DNA from: an uncultured Oscillospiraceae bacterium
GTDB lineage: Bacteria > Bacillota > Clostridia > Oscillospirales > Ruminococcaceae
Assembly: GCA_900543705.1 (NCBI GenBank)
Contig: UQSL01000037.1
Location: 1 to 17,832 of the forward strand
Direction of reading: 5' to 3'
DNA length: 17,832 nt
The notes under the pieces were generated by a model. It was not told the DNA's origin, ran no database searches, and saw only the letters and a program-made list of their open reading frames with translations. Positions 1 through 8,321 of the stretch are shown piece by piece (positions within the stretch are counted from its first letter, which is position 1; the number at the start of each line of letters is the position of its first letter). A program made the translations under genes and the position numbers.

Positions 1-2
1 TT

Positions 3-263
3 AACAGCGGCTTTGGCAATATGGTGTCGGCAAACCGGCTTGTGGCAATTGTGAGCCCGGAATCCGCTCCCATCAAGAGAATCATTCAGGATGCCCGCGA
101 CCGCGGTTCGCTCATCGATGCGACTTACGGCAGGCGTACCCGCGCAGTCATCATCACCGACAGCGACCATGTCGTGCTCAGCGCGGTGCAGCCGGAAACC
201 GTTGCAAACCGCCTGAATGACCGTGATGACGAAATCGACGAGGAGATGGGACAGGATGAATAA
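3..263 (+). CDS. remA: RemA-family extracellular matrix regulator (DUF370), 5' end outside the window
   Basis: The reading frame is open from base 3 and encodes NSGFGNMVSANRLVAIVSPE, which matches the N-terminal part of RemA/YlzA (IGFGN.(V/I)SANR...IVSPESAPIKR). The conserved stretches RDRGSLIDATYGRRTRAV and SDHVVLSAVQPETVA are also present. B. subtilis RemA is about 89 residues. Here about six residues (M-x-K-L-I-N-like) lie before the window, so the ATG at 21 is internal and not the start. RemA is a DNA-binding oligomer that activates biofilm matrix and osmoprotection genes in Bacillus; in Clostridia the same family is kept next to gmk but its targets are less known. The stop overlaps the gmk start by 8 bases, so the two genes are translationally coupled. 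Family assignment is firm; the regulon here is inference. Confidence 0.93.
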   Translation, partial: NSGFGNMVSANRLVAIVSPESAPIKRIIQDARDRGSLIDATYGRRTRAVIITDSDHVVLSAVQPETVANRLNDRDDEIDEEMGQDE

Positions 264-864
264 CCGCGGACAGCTCATTGTCCTCTCCGGGCCTTCCGGC
301 TGCGGGAAAGGGACAATTTTGAAAGAACTGCTCACACAGGAGGAAAAAATCCGTCTCTCCATCTCCCTGACTACGCGATCTCCACGCCAGGGTGAAGTGG
401 ACGGCATTGATTATTTTTATGTTTCAAAAGAGCAGTTTGTCCAGATGGTGGAGGACGGCGCGGTGCTCGAGCATGCGGAGTACTGCGACAACTTCTACGG
501 TACGCCCCGACGTAATGTTGAGCAGTGGCGGAAAGAGGGCTACCACGTAATTTTGGAAATCGAGCCGCAGGGCGCGTTTCAGATCAAGGAAAACTGCCCG
601 GATGCAACGATGATTTTTATCCTCCCGCCGTCTTTAAAAGAACTCGAACACCGCCTGACCGCCCGCGGGACGGAGGACGAGGCCACCGTGCACAAACGCC
701 TTGCCGCCGCGATACGGGAAATCGAGCAGGCGCCAAAATATGATTACATTGTGGTAAACAATGTGCTTTCCACCGCGGTGGAGGATGTCCGCGCAATCAT
801 CCATGCACAGAACAACAGCAGCGCTTCGATGCAGGATTCTATCAGAGAAGTGCTGGGAGAATAA
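256..864 (+). CDS. gmk: guanylate kinase
   Basis: Guanylate kinase phosphorylates GMP to GDP with ATP in the cytoplasm and so feeds GTP, dGTP and (p)ppGpp pools. The protein of 202 residues has a P-loop GPSGCGKGT at residues 12-20, then the GMP-binding segment with SLTTRSPRQGEVDGIDYFYV at about 37-56, HAEYCDNFYGTP, the ILEIEPQGA segment (usually DIDxQGA) and the lid region RLTARGTEDEATVHKRL. I chose ATG 256 instead of the in-frame ATG 217. It begins directly before the NNRGQLIVLSGPSG core and has AGGAG at 241-245, whereas 217 would add an unrelated extension inside remA. It overlaps the end of remA (ATGAATAA). Length and motifs are normal for the family. Confidence 0.97.
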   Translation: MNNRGQLIVLSGPSGCGKGTILKELLTQEEKIRLSISLTTRSPRQGEVDGIDYFYVSKEQFVQMVEDGAVLEHAEYCDNFYGTPRRNVEQWRKEGYHVILEIEPQGAFQIKENCPDATMIFILPPSLKELEHRLTARGTEDEATVHKRLAAAIREIEQAPKYDYIVVNNVLSTAVEDVRAIIHAQNNSSASMQDSIREVLGE

Positions 865-888
865 ATCCGGCTGGGTATTGCAGCCGTA

Positions 889-905
889 TCCGGCGAATGG
901 CCGGA
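889..905 (+). repeat. short inverted repeat between gmk and rpoZ
   Basis: TCCGGC-gaatg-GCCGGA forms a perfect 6-bp stem with a 5-base loop just before the rpoZ ribosome site (AAGGAG at 911-916). A further copy of TCCGGC lies at 866-871, so two alternative pairings are possible. There is no T-run, so it is not a terminator. A role in RNA stability or rpoZ translation is only a guess. Confidence 0.35.
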
Positions 906-925
906 ATGGAAAGGAGTCTTTTATT

Positions 926-1144
926 ATGATGCTCAGACCTGCAATCAACGATATTTTGAAGGATGGACAAAGCTATTACTCTCTGGTGGTAGCCGTCGCC
1001 AAACGCGCCCGAGAAGTTACTGAGGAAGCGGAGAGGGAACACGAGGTTCTCATTGAGAAGCCGGTACAAATCTCTGTCAAGGAGTTTGCAGAAGGGAAAT
1101 GCAAGCTTATAGAAAAGGACGACATCGGACAGACTCTTGAATAA
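926..1144 (+). CDS. rpoZ: DNA-directed RNA polymerase omega subunit
   Basis: This is a 72-residue protein starting MMLRPAINDILKDGQSYYSL. The segment YSLVVAVAKRAREV is the omega signature (in B. subtilis YTLVTVSARRARE), followed by a charged linker and a C-terminal part KPVQISVKEFAEGKC. Omega helps fold and recruit beta prime in RNA polymerase. AAGGAG at 911-916 serves ATG 926 (or the adjacent ATG 929). A longer in-frame ORF upstream is discarded because it would overlap gmk and has no ribosome site. The position directly after gmk is the standard Firmicute order. An intrinsic terminator starts six bases after the stop, so remA-gmk-rpoZ looks like the end of one transcription unit. Confidence 0.93.
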   Translation: MMLRPAINDILKDGQSYYSLVVAVAKRAREVTEEAEREHEVLIEKPVQISVKEFAEGKCKLIEKDDIGQTLE

Positions 1145-1149
1145 ACTGC

Positions 1150-1175
1150 GCGGGGGAAACTCTCCCGCCTTTTTT
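1150..1175 (+). terminator. intrinsic terminator after rpoZ
   Basis: The stem GCGGGGGA/TCTCCCGC (8 bp with one G-T pair) with the 3-base loop AAC is followed by a run of six T at 1170-1175. It begins 6 bases after the rpoZ stop. Confidence 0.85.
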
Positions 1176-1274
1176 GTAGGCGCCTTTTTCTTCAGATCAC
1201 TGAGAGAGGGCACCGCCTTGTGCAGAAGGTATATCATAGGTTTTCAAAGGAGGTGGCTTGTCATAAAACTGTAT

Positions 1275-3722
1275 GTGAGCGCGCTTGTCGCAGTGGACAA
1301 GGCGGCTATTTCCTTTGACAAACCATACTCCTATCTGGTGCCTGCTGAACTGATTGGACAGGTACAGCCTGGATGCCGGGTACTGGTGCCCTTTGGTTCC
1401 GGTAACAAAAAACGGCAGGGGATTGTGCTGGAAATCGAGTCTCTCGACAGTCCCGGCAAGCGCATGAAATACATCACCCAGCTCATCGATGAAAGCCCTC
1501 TGCTGAGCCCCCAGGCTTTGCAGATGGTGGAATGGCTTAAAAGCTATGTGCTATGTACCTACTATGAAGCGGTGCGCCTGATGATCCCGCCCGGCATCGA
1601 CCGCAGTGTGGTCACCTCCTATACAATTGGGGAAGTGCCGCTCGAAGAAAAACGGGATTTTCTCAGCGACGCCATCTGCGAGTATCTTCGGCAAAAGAAA
1701 GAACTGGTCAGCGAGCAGGACCTGCTCGCTCTCGGGGAGCGCTCCGCCGTGCAGAAGACGCTGGATACCTTGAGTGAAGCCGGGATTTTGTTTAAATCCT
1801 TTGATACTATACAGAAAGTAAATGATGAGACGGTACGGATGGTCCGCCTCAGCGAGGACGCGGAGCAAAAAATCTTTGCGCTCGGCTCCAAGATTACCTC
1901 GAAACAGCACACCGTCATCGAGGTGCTCGGGGAGGTTCAAGCCGCTTCGTTTAAGGAGCTTTGCTATCTCGCCGGGGTGACCCGCGTGGTCGTACAGAAT
2001 CTGGAGAAGCGCGGCATTGTGGAGAGTTTTGAAAACAAAGTGTACCGCAGTCCTTACCGCATGCTCCCGCAGGGGAAGGAATCCCTCGCCGAGGTTACTC
2101 TAAATGAAGAACAGAAGGCCGCGTTTGAAACGCTGAAAACCCAATGCGAAGCGGGGCAGGCCGCGGTCTCCCTGCTCTACGGAGTTACAGGGAGCGGAAA
2201 AACCCTCGTCTTTTTAAAACTGATGGAATATGTCCTCTCGCTCGGGAAAACCGTCATTGTGATGGTGCCTGAAATCTCCCTGACGCCGCAGACCGTCCAG
2301 CGTTTCCGGAAATATTTCGGGAGCCGAGTGGCGGTGCTCCATTCCGGGCTGTCACTGGGCGAACGCCTGGATGAATGGCGCAGGCTTAAAGAGGGAAAAG
2401 CGGATATCGCCATCGGAACGCGCTCCGCGGTGTTTGCACCGCTTGAAAACGTCGGGCTTATTATCATGGATGAGGAACAGGAGAGTTCTTATCAGTCGGA
2501 ATCCTCTCCGCGCTACCATGCGAGGGATGTGGCGAAATACCGCGCCGCTGCCGAACATGCCCTGCTGCTGCTCTGCTCGGCGACGCCCTCCATCGACAGC
2601 TTTTACCGGGCAAAGAACGGGATTTATACCCTCGTCACCCTGAAAAAACGGTATAACCAGAAAAAACTTCCCGATGTGTACGTTGTCGATATGGGGGAGG
2701 AGGCCAAAAACGGCAACCGCTCTGCATACAGCTCGGTGCTGCTCGACGAGCTGCGGTATAATCTCAACCATGGGGAACAGTCCATTCTGCTGCTCAACCG
2801 CCGGGGGTACAACACCATTGTCGCCTGCGCCGAATGCGGGGAGGTCTGCAAATGCCCGCATTGCAGCATCGCGATGACCTATCACCGGCAAAACGGAAAG
2901 CTGATGTGCCATTACTGCGGTTACATCGAGGACGCTGTTTCCAAATGTCCGACCTGCGGCAGTGAATTTGTGCAGTATACCGGGCTTGGCACCCAAAAGG
3001 CGGAGGAAGAACTCCAGCAGATTTTCCCTGAAGCGAGGATTTTGCGGATGGATGCGGATACCACCATCTCAAAATTTTCTCACGAACAGTATTTTAAGGA
3101 GTTTGCAGACAAAAAATATGATATAATGATAGGAACGCAGATGGTGGCGAAGGGGCTAGACTTTGAAAACGTCACGCTCGTCGGCGTCCTTTCGCTCGAC
3201 CAGGCGCTGTATGCGCAGGACTACAAAGCCTATGAGCGCGCCTTCTCCCTGCTGACCCAGGTGGTCGGCAGATGCGGGCGGGCATCCTTGCTCGGGCGGG
3301 CGTTTGTGCAGACCTACACCCCAGATAATTCCATCATCGCGCTTGCCGCAAAGCAGGATTACGACCGTTTTTATGTACAGGAGATCGCATCCAGGCGGGC
3401 TCTGCTGTATCCGCCGTTTTGCGATTTGTGTACGGTCGGGTTTTCCGGCATTTACGAAAATGAGGTCGTGCAGGCTGCTTTCGCCTTTGCTGCGCTGCTC
3501 CGGGAACTTGTACAGCGTTCATACCGGGATGTACCGTTGAAAATGCTCGGCCCGGTCAGCGAACGGATTGTCAAGCTCAACAATAAATACCGCTATAAGC
3601 TGGTCATCAAATGTAAGAACAACAGGCGGATGAGGGCATTGTTACTCGACTCGATGATGGCCTTTGAAAAAGATAAAAGTAAAAAGAATATCTCCATCTA
3701 TGTTACTATGAACCAGGAATAA
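1275..3722 (+). CDS. priA: primosomal protein N' (replication restart helicase PriA)
   Basis: PriA recognises stalled forks and loads the replicative helicase again. The protein of about 815 residues has an N-terminal fork-binding domain (AISFDKPYSYLVP, CRVLVPFG). The superfamily 2 helicase core has Walker A GVTGSGKT at about 303-310, the DEEQ box at 399-402 and SATPS. A zinc domain follows, with cysteines 518, 521, 527 and 530 and then CHYCG and CPTCG pairs. The C-terminal lobe has GTQMVAKGLDFENV and QVVGRCGRA. Length is close to the 805 of B. subtilis. The start is uncertain. GTG 1275 is the first standard start downstream of a strong GGAGG (1249-1253), but it is 21 bases away. ATA 1263 has ideal spacing. 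ATG 1137 would run through the rpoZ end and its terminator. Confidence 0.95.
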   Translation: MSALVAVDKAAISFDKPYSYLVPAELIGQVQPGCRVLVPFGSGNKKRQGIVLEIESLDSPGKRMKYITQLIDESPLLSPQALQMVEWLKSYVLCTYYEAVRLMIPPGIDRSVVTSYTIGEVPLEEKRDFLSDAICEYLRQKKELVSEQDLLALGERSAVQKTLDTLSEAGILFKSFDTIQKVNDETVRMVRLSEDAEQKIFALGSKITSKQHTVIEVLGEVQAASFKELCYLAGVTRVVVQNLEKRGIVESFENKVYRSPYRMLPQGKESLAEVTLNEEQKAAFETLKTQCEAGQAAVSLLYGVTGSGKTLVFLKLMEYVLSLGKTVIVMVPEISLTPQTVQRFRKYFGSRVAVLHSGLSLGERLDEWRRLKEGKADIAIGTRSAVFAPLENVGLIIMDEEQESSYQSESSPRYHARDVAKYRAAAEHALLLLCSATPSIDSFYRAKNGIYTLVTLKKRYNQKKLPDVYVVDMGEEAKNGNRSAYSSVLLDELRYNLNHGEQSILLLNRRGYNTIVACAECGEVCKCPHCSIAMTYHRQNGKLMCHYCGYIEDAVSKCPTCGSEFVQYTGLGTQKAEEELQQIFPEARILRMDADTTISKFSHEQYFKEFADKKYDIMIGTQMVAKGLDFENVTLVGVLSLDQALYAQDYKAYERAFSLLTQVVGRCGRASLLGRAFVQTYTPDNSIIALAAKQDYDRFYVQEIASRRALLYPPFCDLCTVGFSGIYENEVVQAAFAFAALLRELVQRSYRDVPLKMLGPVSERIVKLNNKYRYKLVIKCKNNRRMRALLLDSMMAFEKDKSKKNISIYVTMNQE

Positions 3723-3739
3723 TTCAGGAGTGAAGTACT

Positions 3740-4204
3740 ATGGCAATCAGAAATATTGTAAAAGAGGGCGACGACGTACTGCGCAAAAAATCCCGCGTGG
3801 TGGTCAAGTTTGACGAGCGCCTGCACACCCTGCTCGACGACATGGCCGAGACGATGTATGAAGAGCACGGCGTGGGCCTTGCCGCCCCGCAGGTGGGAAT
3901 TCTCAAGCGCGTGGTCGTCATCGATGTGGGCGACGGGCTCATTGAGCTCGTAAACCCGGTCATTCTTGAGGCCAGGGGCAAGGTAGAGGACAGCGAGGGC
4001 TGCCTGTCCATCCCAGGGGAATATGGGATGGTAGTCCGGCCTTCTAAGGTGAAGGTGAAAGCACAAAACCGTTATGGGGAGGAAATCATCCTCAAGGGAA
4101 GCGATTTGCTCGCGCGTGCTTTCTGCCATGAAATCGATCATCTGGAGGGAATCCTGTTTACGGATTTGGCGACAAAGATGCTCGACCCCTCAGAACTTAA
4201 ATAG
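3740..4204 (+). CDS. def: peptide deformylase
   Basis: It removes the formyl group from the N-terminal methionine of new proteins at the ribosome exit. The 154-residue protein has all three active-site motifs: GVGLAAPQ at 44-51, EGCLS at 86-90 and HEIDH at 130-134. Cys88, His130 and His134 are the metal ligands and Glu131 is the catalytic residue. AGGAG at 3726-3730 lies 9 bases before the ATG. It starts 17 bases after priA and is followed 17 bases later by fmt, whose product adds the formyl group that Def removes, so the pair forms a functional cycle. Length is that of the short type 1/3-like bacterial deformylases. Confidence 0.97.
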   Translation: MAIRNIVKEGDDVLRKKSRVVVKFDERLHTLLDDMAETMYEEHGVGLAAPQVGILKRVVVIDVGDGLIELVNPVILEARGKVEDSEGCLSIPGEYGMVVRPSKVKVKAQNRYGEEIILKGSDLLARAFCHEIDHLEGILFTDLATKMLDPSELK

Positions 4205-4221
4205 GAAAGGGCGGTTTTCGC

Positions 4222-5148
4222 ATGAACGTGGTCTTTATGGGTACTCCGGATTTTGCAACCGGCTGCCTTTCTTCCATTTTGGAAGCGGGGCATACGGTCA
4301 GCGGCGTCTTTACCCAGCCGGATAAGCCGAAAGGGCGCGGGCATAAGCTCGCATTCTCTCCGGTCAAGGAGCTGGCACTCTCGCATGGCCTTCCTGTGTA
4401 TCAACCGAAAGGCTTTAAAAGCGGAGAAGCATTCGAAATTTTAAGACAGCTATCTCCGGACGTTATCGTCGTGGTAGCATACGGCAGGATTTTGCCCAAG
4501 GCGGTGCTGGAGCTGCCGAAATACGGCTGCATCAATGTGCATGCCTCCCTGCTGCCAAAGTACCGCGGCGCCGGCCCAATCCAGTGGGCGGTGTTGAATG
4601 GAGAGAAAGAGACCGGCGTGACGACGATGTACATGGCCGAAGGCCTTGACACCGGCGATATGATATTCAAAGAAAGCATTCCTATCGAGGAAAACGAGAC
4701 GGCGGGAGATCTGTTCGACCGCCTGTCTGTGCTCGGCGCCTCCCTCATTGTCAAGACACTGGACGCGGTGGAGGCAGGTACCGCACCTAGGGAGGTGCAG
4801 GATGACGCGCAGGCAAGCTACGCACCGATGCTCACAAAGGAGCTTTGCGCCGTGGATTTTCACAAAACGGCGCAGGAAATCCACAACCAGATTCGCGGGC
4901 TTTCCCCCTGGCCGGGATCGACGACCCTGTTCCATGGGAAAATCTTAAAAATCCATTCCTCCCGGCTGTGCGAGGGCGAGGGGACTGTCCCGGGCACATT
5001 GATGGATTCCAAACATTTGATTCTCGCCTGCGGGGATGGGAGTTGCATTGAGCTTACCTCCGTCCAGCTTGAAGGGGCAAAACGGATGGACGGCCTGAGC
5101 TTCATCAATGGGCAAAGAATTAAAGCCGGGGAAATTTTTGGGGAATAA
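4222..5148 (+). CDS. fmt: methionyl-tRNA formyltransferase
   Basis: It formylates initiator Met-tRNA with 10-formyl-tetrahydrofolate, in the cytoplasm. The 308-residue protein starts MNVVFMGTPDFA, the typical N-terminus. The catalytic triad is visible as Asn105 and His107 (CINVHASLLPKYRGAGPIQW) and Asp143 (AEGLDTGDM). The C-terminal tRNA-binding OB-like domain begins near residue 205 (YAPMLTKELCAVDF...IHNQIRGLSPWPGS). The ribosome site GGAAAGG lies at 4204-4210. It follows def closely, the usual order. Confidence 0.97.
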   Translation: MNVVFMGTPDFATGCLSSILEAGHTVSGVFTQPDKPKGRGHKLAFSPVKELALSHGLPVYQPKGFKSGEAFEILRQLSPDVIVVVAYGRILPKAVLELPKYGCINVHASLLPKYRGAGPIQWAVLNGEKETGVTTMYMAEGLDTGDMIFKESIPIEENETAGDLFDRLSVLGASLIVKTLDAVEAGTAPREVQDDAQASYAPMLTKELCAVDFHKTAQEIHNQIRGLSPWPGSTTLFHGKILKIHSSRLCEGEGTVPGTLMDSKHLILACGDGSCIELTSVQLEGAKRMDGLSFINGQRIKAGEIFGE

Positions 5149-5186
5149 TATCCACAGGAGCGGACATTGTCTTTTCTTCTCATGGC

Positions 5187-5215
5187 TTGCCTATGCTGGT
5201 GGCCAATGATATCAT
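5187..5215 (+). promoter_or_regulatory. possible sigma-A promoter upstream of the zinc peptidase gene
   Basis: TTGCCT (5187-5192) and TATCAT (5210-5215) are 17 bases apart, four and five matches of six to the consensus. It lies in the only gap over 100 bases between priA and thiN, about 60 bases before the peptidase start. The -10 sits in a 12-base palindrome AATGATATCATT (5205-5216), which could also be a regulator site. Prediction from pattern only. Confidence 0.35.
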
Positions 5216-5279
5216 TCACGCTTCGCATTCATGGTAAACAGATACGGCATCCTAAGTAGATGTAAGGAGAACAGCAGAT

Positions 5280-5969
5280 ATGTTTTTTGATTACTATTAT
5301 CTGATTTTGGTCGTACCAGCGCTCATCATTGCGACTTGGGCGCAGGTGCGGGTTCAATCCACTTACAACAAGTACAACACCTTTAATAATTCGAGAAATC
5401 TCACAGCAGCGGAGGCAGCCCGTATGATTCTGGATGAAAACGGACTGTACGACGTGTCTATTCAGAGGGTGGCGGGAGAACTCTCCGACCACTACGACCC
5501 GAGAGACAATGTCGTGCGCCTGTCGGATTCCACCTACTCTTCGACCTCTGTCGGGGCCATTGGGGTCGCGGCGCACGAGGTCGGGCATGCGGTGCAGCAT
5601 GCAACCGGGTATTTTCCAATTAAAATACGCAGCGCCATCATCCCAGTGACGAATATCGGCTCCAAATTGTCTTTGCCGCTCATTATTTTGGGCTTTATCT
5701 TCCAGTACGGCATTTTGGTGGACATCGGACTCGTTCTGTTTTCCACGGTGACCGTGTTCCAGCTCGTCACTCTGCCGGTGGAATTCAATGCGAGCAGCCG
5801 CGCAATGAAAACGCTCGAGCAGATGAATATCCTGTACGGCGAAGAGCTTACTGGGGCGAGGAAAGTTTTGAGCGCGGCGGCGATGACCTATGTGGCGGCG
5901 CTGTTTGTCTCCCTGATGCAGCTGCTGCGGCTGGTTTTGATCTTTGGAAGAAGAGGAAGAGACGATTGA
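5280..5969 (+). CDS. YugP-type membrane zinc metallopeptidase (Zn_peptidase_2 family)
   Basis: The 229-residue protein resembles B. subtilis YugP and the family called neutral zinc metallopeptidase or DUF-type Zn_peptidase_2. An N-terminal membrane segment (FDYYYLILVVPALIIATWA, 3-21) is followed by a soluble part with VAAHEVGHAVQHA. His99, Glu100 and His103 form the HExxH zinc site, and Glu168 in LPVEFNASSRA is the likely third ligand. Two or three more hydrophobic helices lie at about 125-165 and 200-222. The active site probably sits at the membrane surface; the substrate is unknown. AAGGAG (5264-5269) precedes ATG by 10 bases. The stop overlaps the rsmB TTG start. This gene is not in the B. 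subtilis version of the cluster but I recall it here in several Clostridia. Confidence 0.88.
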   Translation: MFFDYYYLILVVPALIIATWAQVRVQSTYNKYNTFNNSRNLTAAEAARMILDENGLYDVSIQRVAGELSDHYDPRDNVVRLSDSTYSSTSVGAIGVAAHEVGHAVQHATGYFPIKIRSAIIPVTNIGSKLSLPLIILGFIFQYGILVDIGLVLFSTVTVFQLVTLPVEFNASSRAMKTLEQMNILYGEELTGARKVLSAAAMTYVAALFVSLMQLLRLVLIFGRRGRDD

Positions 5970-7270
5970 CTGCAAGAGAACTGACCGTTCAGGCGCTTTT
6001 GAAGATGGAACACGACGGCTACTCGAACTTGGTATTCGACGCGCTACGCAAAGAGCACTCACTTTCAAAACAGGATACCGCATTTGCCGCAGCCCTGTTT
6101 TACGGCTGTGTGGAGCGAAAGCTCACGCTTGACAAAATGATAGGGCGTTTTTCCTCTGTTCCGGTGGGAAAGCTTGACAGAACTGTGCTCCAGCTTTTGC
6201 GCATTTCCCTGTACCAGATTTTTTACATGGAGACGCCGGACAGCGCTGTGGTCAATGAGAGCGTGAAGCTCGCAAAGAAACTTGGCAAAACAAGGCTCTC
6301 CGGCTTTTTAAACGGCGTGTTACGCTCTGTCCTGCGGGATAAGGCACGCGCAAACGAACTTCCGAAAGAGCCGGTTGCAGCGCTCAGCTTTGAGTACTCC
6401 TGTCCCGAGCCGCTCATTCGAATGTGGGACAAACACTATGGGCGGGAGCGCACCAAAGCGATGCTGAAAGCATCGCTTGGACAGCCGCCGCTGTTTATTC
6501 GGGCCAACACCCTGAGAACCACTCCGGAAGAACTGATATCGCTGCTAAAGCAGGAGGGAATCGAAGCATCCCGGCACCCGCAGCTTGCAAACTGCCTGAA
6601 ACTGTCCCATGCGGGGGCGGTTGAGCACAGCGAATGCTTTGCAAAGGGATTGTTTCATGTGCAGGACGCAGCTTCCCAACTCTGCGTTCAGGCTTTGGGG
6701 GCAAAACCGGGAGAACGCATCTTTGATATGTGCGCCGCGCCCGGCGGCAAAAGCTTTACCATAGCCGAGCAGATGGATAACACAGGAACCTTATTTTCCT
6801 TTGATATACATCCGCACAGGGTGAAGCTGATTAAGGAAGGAGCCGCAAGGCTTGGGCTTAAAATCATCCGTGCCACTGCGCACAATGCGGTGGAGTATGA
6901 GGAGTCTCTCGGTCGAGCCGACCGGATCTTATGCGACGTGCCCTGTTCCGGTTTCGGCAGTATCCGCAGAAAACCGGAAATCAAATATAAACCCCTGGAT
7001 GAAGTGAAAAATCTTCCTGAAATCCAGTATAATATATTGGAAACTTCAGCAAAATACCTGAAGGCGGGCGGGGTCCTGCTCTATTCGACCTGCACGCTTT
7101 CCCACCACGAAAACGAGAAGGTAACTGCCCGCTTTTTGGCGGAGCACTCTGACTTTGCCGCATCCCCGTTTGAGGGGGACGACGGCGAGGAGCATCCCGG
7201 ACAGCTTACGCTGTTTCCGGATGAAACCCACGACGGCTTCTTTTTACAGCGTTTTGAGAAACTGAGGTGA
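5966..7270 (+). CDS. rsmB: 16S rRNA (cytosine(967)-C(5))-methyltransferase
   Basis: It methylates C967 of 16S rRNA with S-adenosylmethionine. The 434-residue protein has an N-terminal NusB-like RNA-binding domain (about 1-140, TARELTVQALLKME... and VNESVKLAKKLG...GFLNGVLR). The Rossmann methyltransferase domain has the SAM site FDMCAAPGGKS near 254-262, Cys327 in DVPCSGFGS and the catalytic Cys376 in STCTLSHHENE. Start TTG 5966 overlaps the peptidase stop (TTGA), with AGAGGAAGAG just upstream, pointing to coupled translation. B. subtilis RsmB is 447 residues, so it is full length. rlmN follows 4 bases later. Confidence 0.95.
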   Translation: MTARELTVQALLKMEHDGYSNLVFDALRKEHSLSKQDTAFAAALFYGCVERKLTLDKMIGRFSSVPVGKLDRTVLQLLRISLYQIFYMETPDSAVVNESVKLAKKLGKTRLSGFLNGVLRSVLRDKARANELPKEPVAALSFEYSCPEPLIRMWDKHYGRERTKAMLKASLGQPPLFIRANTLRTTPEELISLLKQEGIEASRHPQLANCLKLSHAGAVEHSECFAKGLFHVQDAASQLCVQALGAKPGERIFDMCAAPGGKSFTIAEQMDNTGTLFSFDIHPHRVKLIKEGAARLGLKIIRATAHNAVEYEESLGRADRILCDVPCSGFGSIRRKPEIKYKPLDEVKNLPEIQYNILETSAKYLKAGGVLLYSTCTLSHHENEKVTARFLAEHSDFAASPFEGDDGEEHPGQLTLFPDETHDGFFLQRFEKLR

Positions 7271-7274
7271 TGGT

Positions 7275-8315
7275 TTGGAAAAACAGGATATCAAATCCCT
7301 GACCAGGGAGAAGCTTACCGACGCCATCACGGAAATGGGCCAGCCGAAATTCCGGGCAGGACAGATTTTTTCCTGGCTGCACCAGAAAAACGTGAAGAGC
7401 TTTGAGGACATGACCAATCTCCCAGCCGCTTTGCGTACGCAGCTTGCGGAGCAGTTTTACATACCGCAGCTGAAGATCCTCAGAAAGCTGGTTTCTCAGC
7501 TTGACGGGACGATAAAATACCTCTTTGAGCTTCCGGACGGGGAGCGGGTGGAAAGTGTGCTGATGCACTACAAGCACGGGAACAGTCTGTGTATCTCCTC
7601 CCAGGCGGGGTGCCGGATGGGCTGCAAGTTCTGCGCCTCCACGATTGCCGGCTTTACTCGAAACCTCAGGCCAAGTGAAATGCTCGGGCAGGTGACCACG
7701 GCCTGCGAGGACAGCGGGCAGCGGGTGCACAGCATCGTAATGATGGGCATCGGCGAGCCGCTTGATAATTTTGAAAACGTGCTCGATTTTTTAAACCTGC
7801 TCGAGGACGAAAACGGCTTTGGGATGAGCCACCGGCACGTTTCCCTTTCCACCTGCGGTCTGGTGGACAGAATCCGGGAACTGGCAGAAAAGAAGCTTCA
7901 GATTACGCTTTCTGTTTCCCTGCATGCGCCGAACAATGAGCTGCGGGATACGATTATGCCGGTCAACCACCGCTATCCGGTGGAGGAACTGATTGCGGCC
8001 TGCAAGGATTACACGAAAATCACCGGGCGGCGCATCTCTTTTGAGTATGCGCTGATTTCCGGAGTGACAGATACCGACGAATGCGCTTACCAGCTATCCA
8101 GGCTGTTGAAAGGCATGCTGTGCCATGTCAACCTGATTCCGGTCAATGAGATTCGGGAACGGGATTATAAAAAGAGTCCAAGGGAAAATATCCGGCGGTT
8201 CGCCGGGATTTTGGAGAAAAACAGGATCACCGTGACGGTGCGCAGGAAACTCGGCGCGGATATCGAAGCGGCATGCGGACAGCTGAGAAAAGATTCTGCT
8301 CATACAGGGAGGTAA
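7275..8315 (+). CDS. rlmN: dual-specificity 23S rRNA A2503 / tRNA A37 methyltransferase RlmN (radical SAM)
   Basis: RlmN puts a C2 methyl group on A2503 of 23S rRNA (and on A37 of some tRNAs) by radical SAM chemistry. The 346-residue protein has an N-terminal helical domain (KFRAGQIFSWLHQK). The radical SAM cysteines are Cys113, Cys117 and Cys120 in CRMGCKFCAST, GEPLDNF lies beyond, and the C-terminal acceptor is Cys334 in AACGQLR, the residue that carries the methyl group in E. coli RlmN. Having both cysteine sets argues for RlmN. Cfr resistance enzymes share them, but the length, the FRAGQIFSWLHQK start and the location next to rsmB fit RlmN. Start TTG 7275 has GAGGTGA at the rsmB stop as ribosome site. 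Confidence 0.95.
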   Translation: MEKQDIKSLTREKLTDAITEMGQPKFRAGQIFSWLHQKNVKSFEDMTNLPAALRTQLAEQFYIPQLKILRKLVSQLDGTIKYLFELPDGERVESVLMHYKHGNSLCISSQAGCRMGCKFCASTIAGFTRNLRPSEMLGQVTTACEDSGQRVHSIVMMGIGEPLDNFENVLDFLNLLEDENGFGMSHRHVSLSTCGLVDRIRELAEKKLQITLSVSLHAPNNELRDTIMPVNHRYPVEELIAACKDYTKITGRRISFEYALISGVTDTDECAYQLSRLLKGMLCHVNLIPVNEIRERDYKKSPRENIRRFAGILEKNRITVTVRRKLGADIEAACGQLRKDSAHTGR

Positions 8316-8321
8316 TCGTTA

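Noticed and set aside
217..255. ATG 217 as gmk start
   Set aside because: The extra 13 residues lie in remA and have no family support; ATG 256 has an AGGAG site.
1137..1262. ATG 1137 as priA start
   Set aside because: It lies within the last codons of rpoZ and would translate the terminator hairpin and the ribosome site. The extension does not resemble PriA.
5229..6083. 284-codon reverse-strand frame opposite the zinc peptidase and rsmB
   Set aside because: It is a shadow of high-GC forward genes with clear motifs; its translation is rich in Arg, His and Gln with no domain.
7275..8315. Cfr-type resistance methyltransferase instead of RlmN
   Set aside because: The N-terminal FRAGQIFSWLHQK, the operon place and the normal length point to the housekeeping RlmN.
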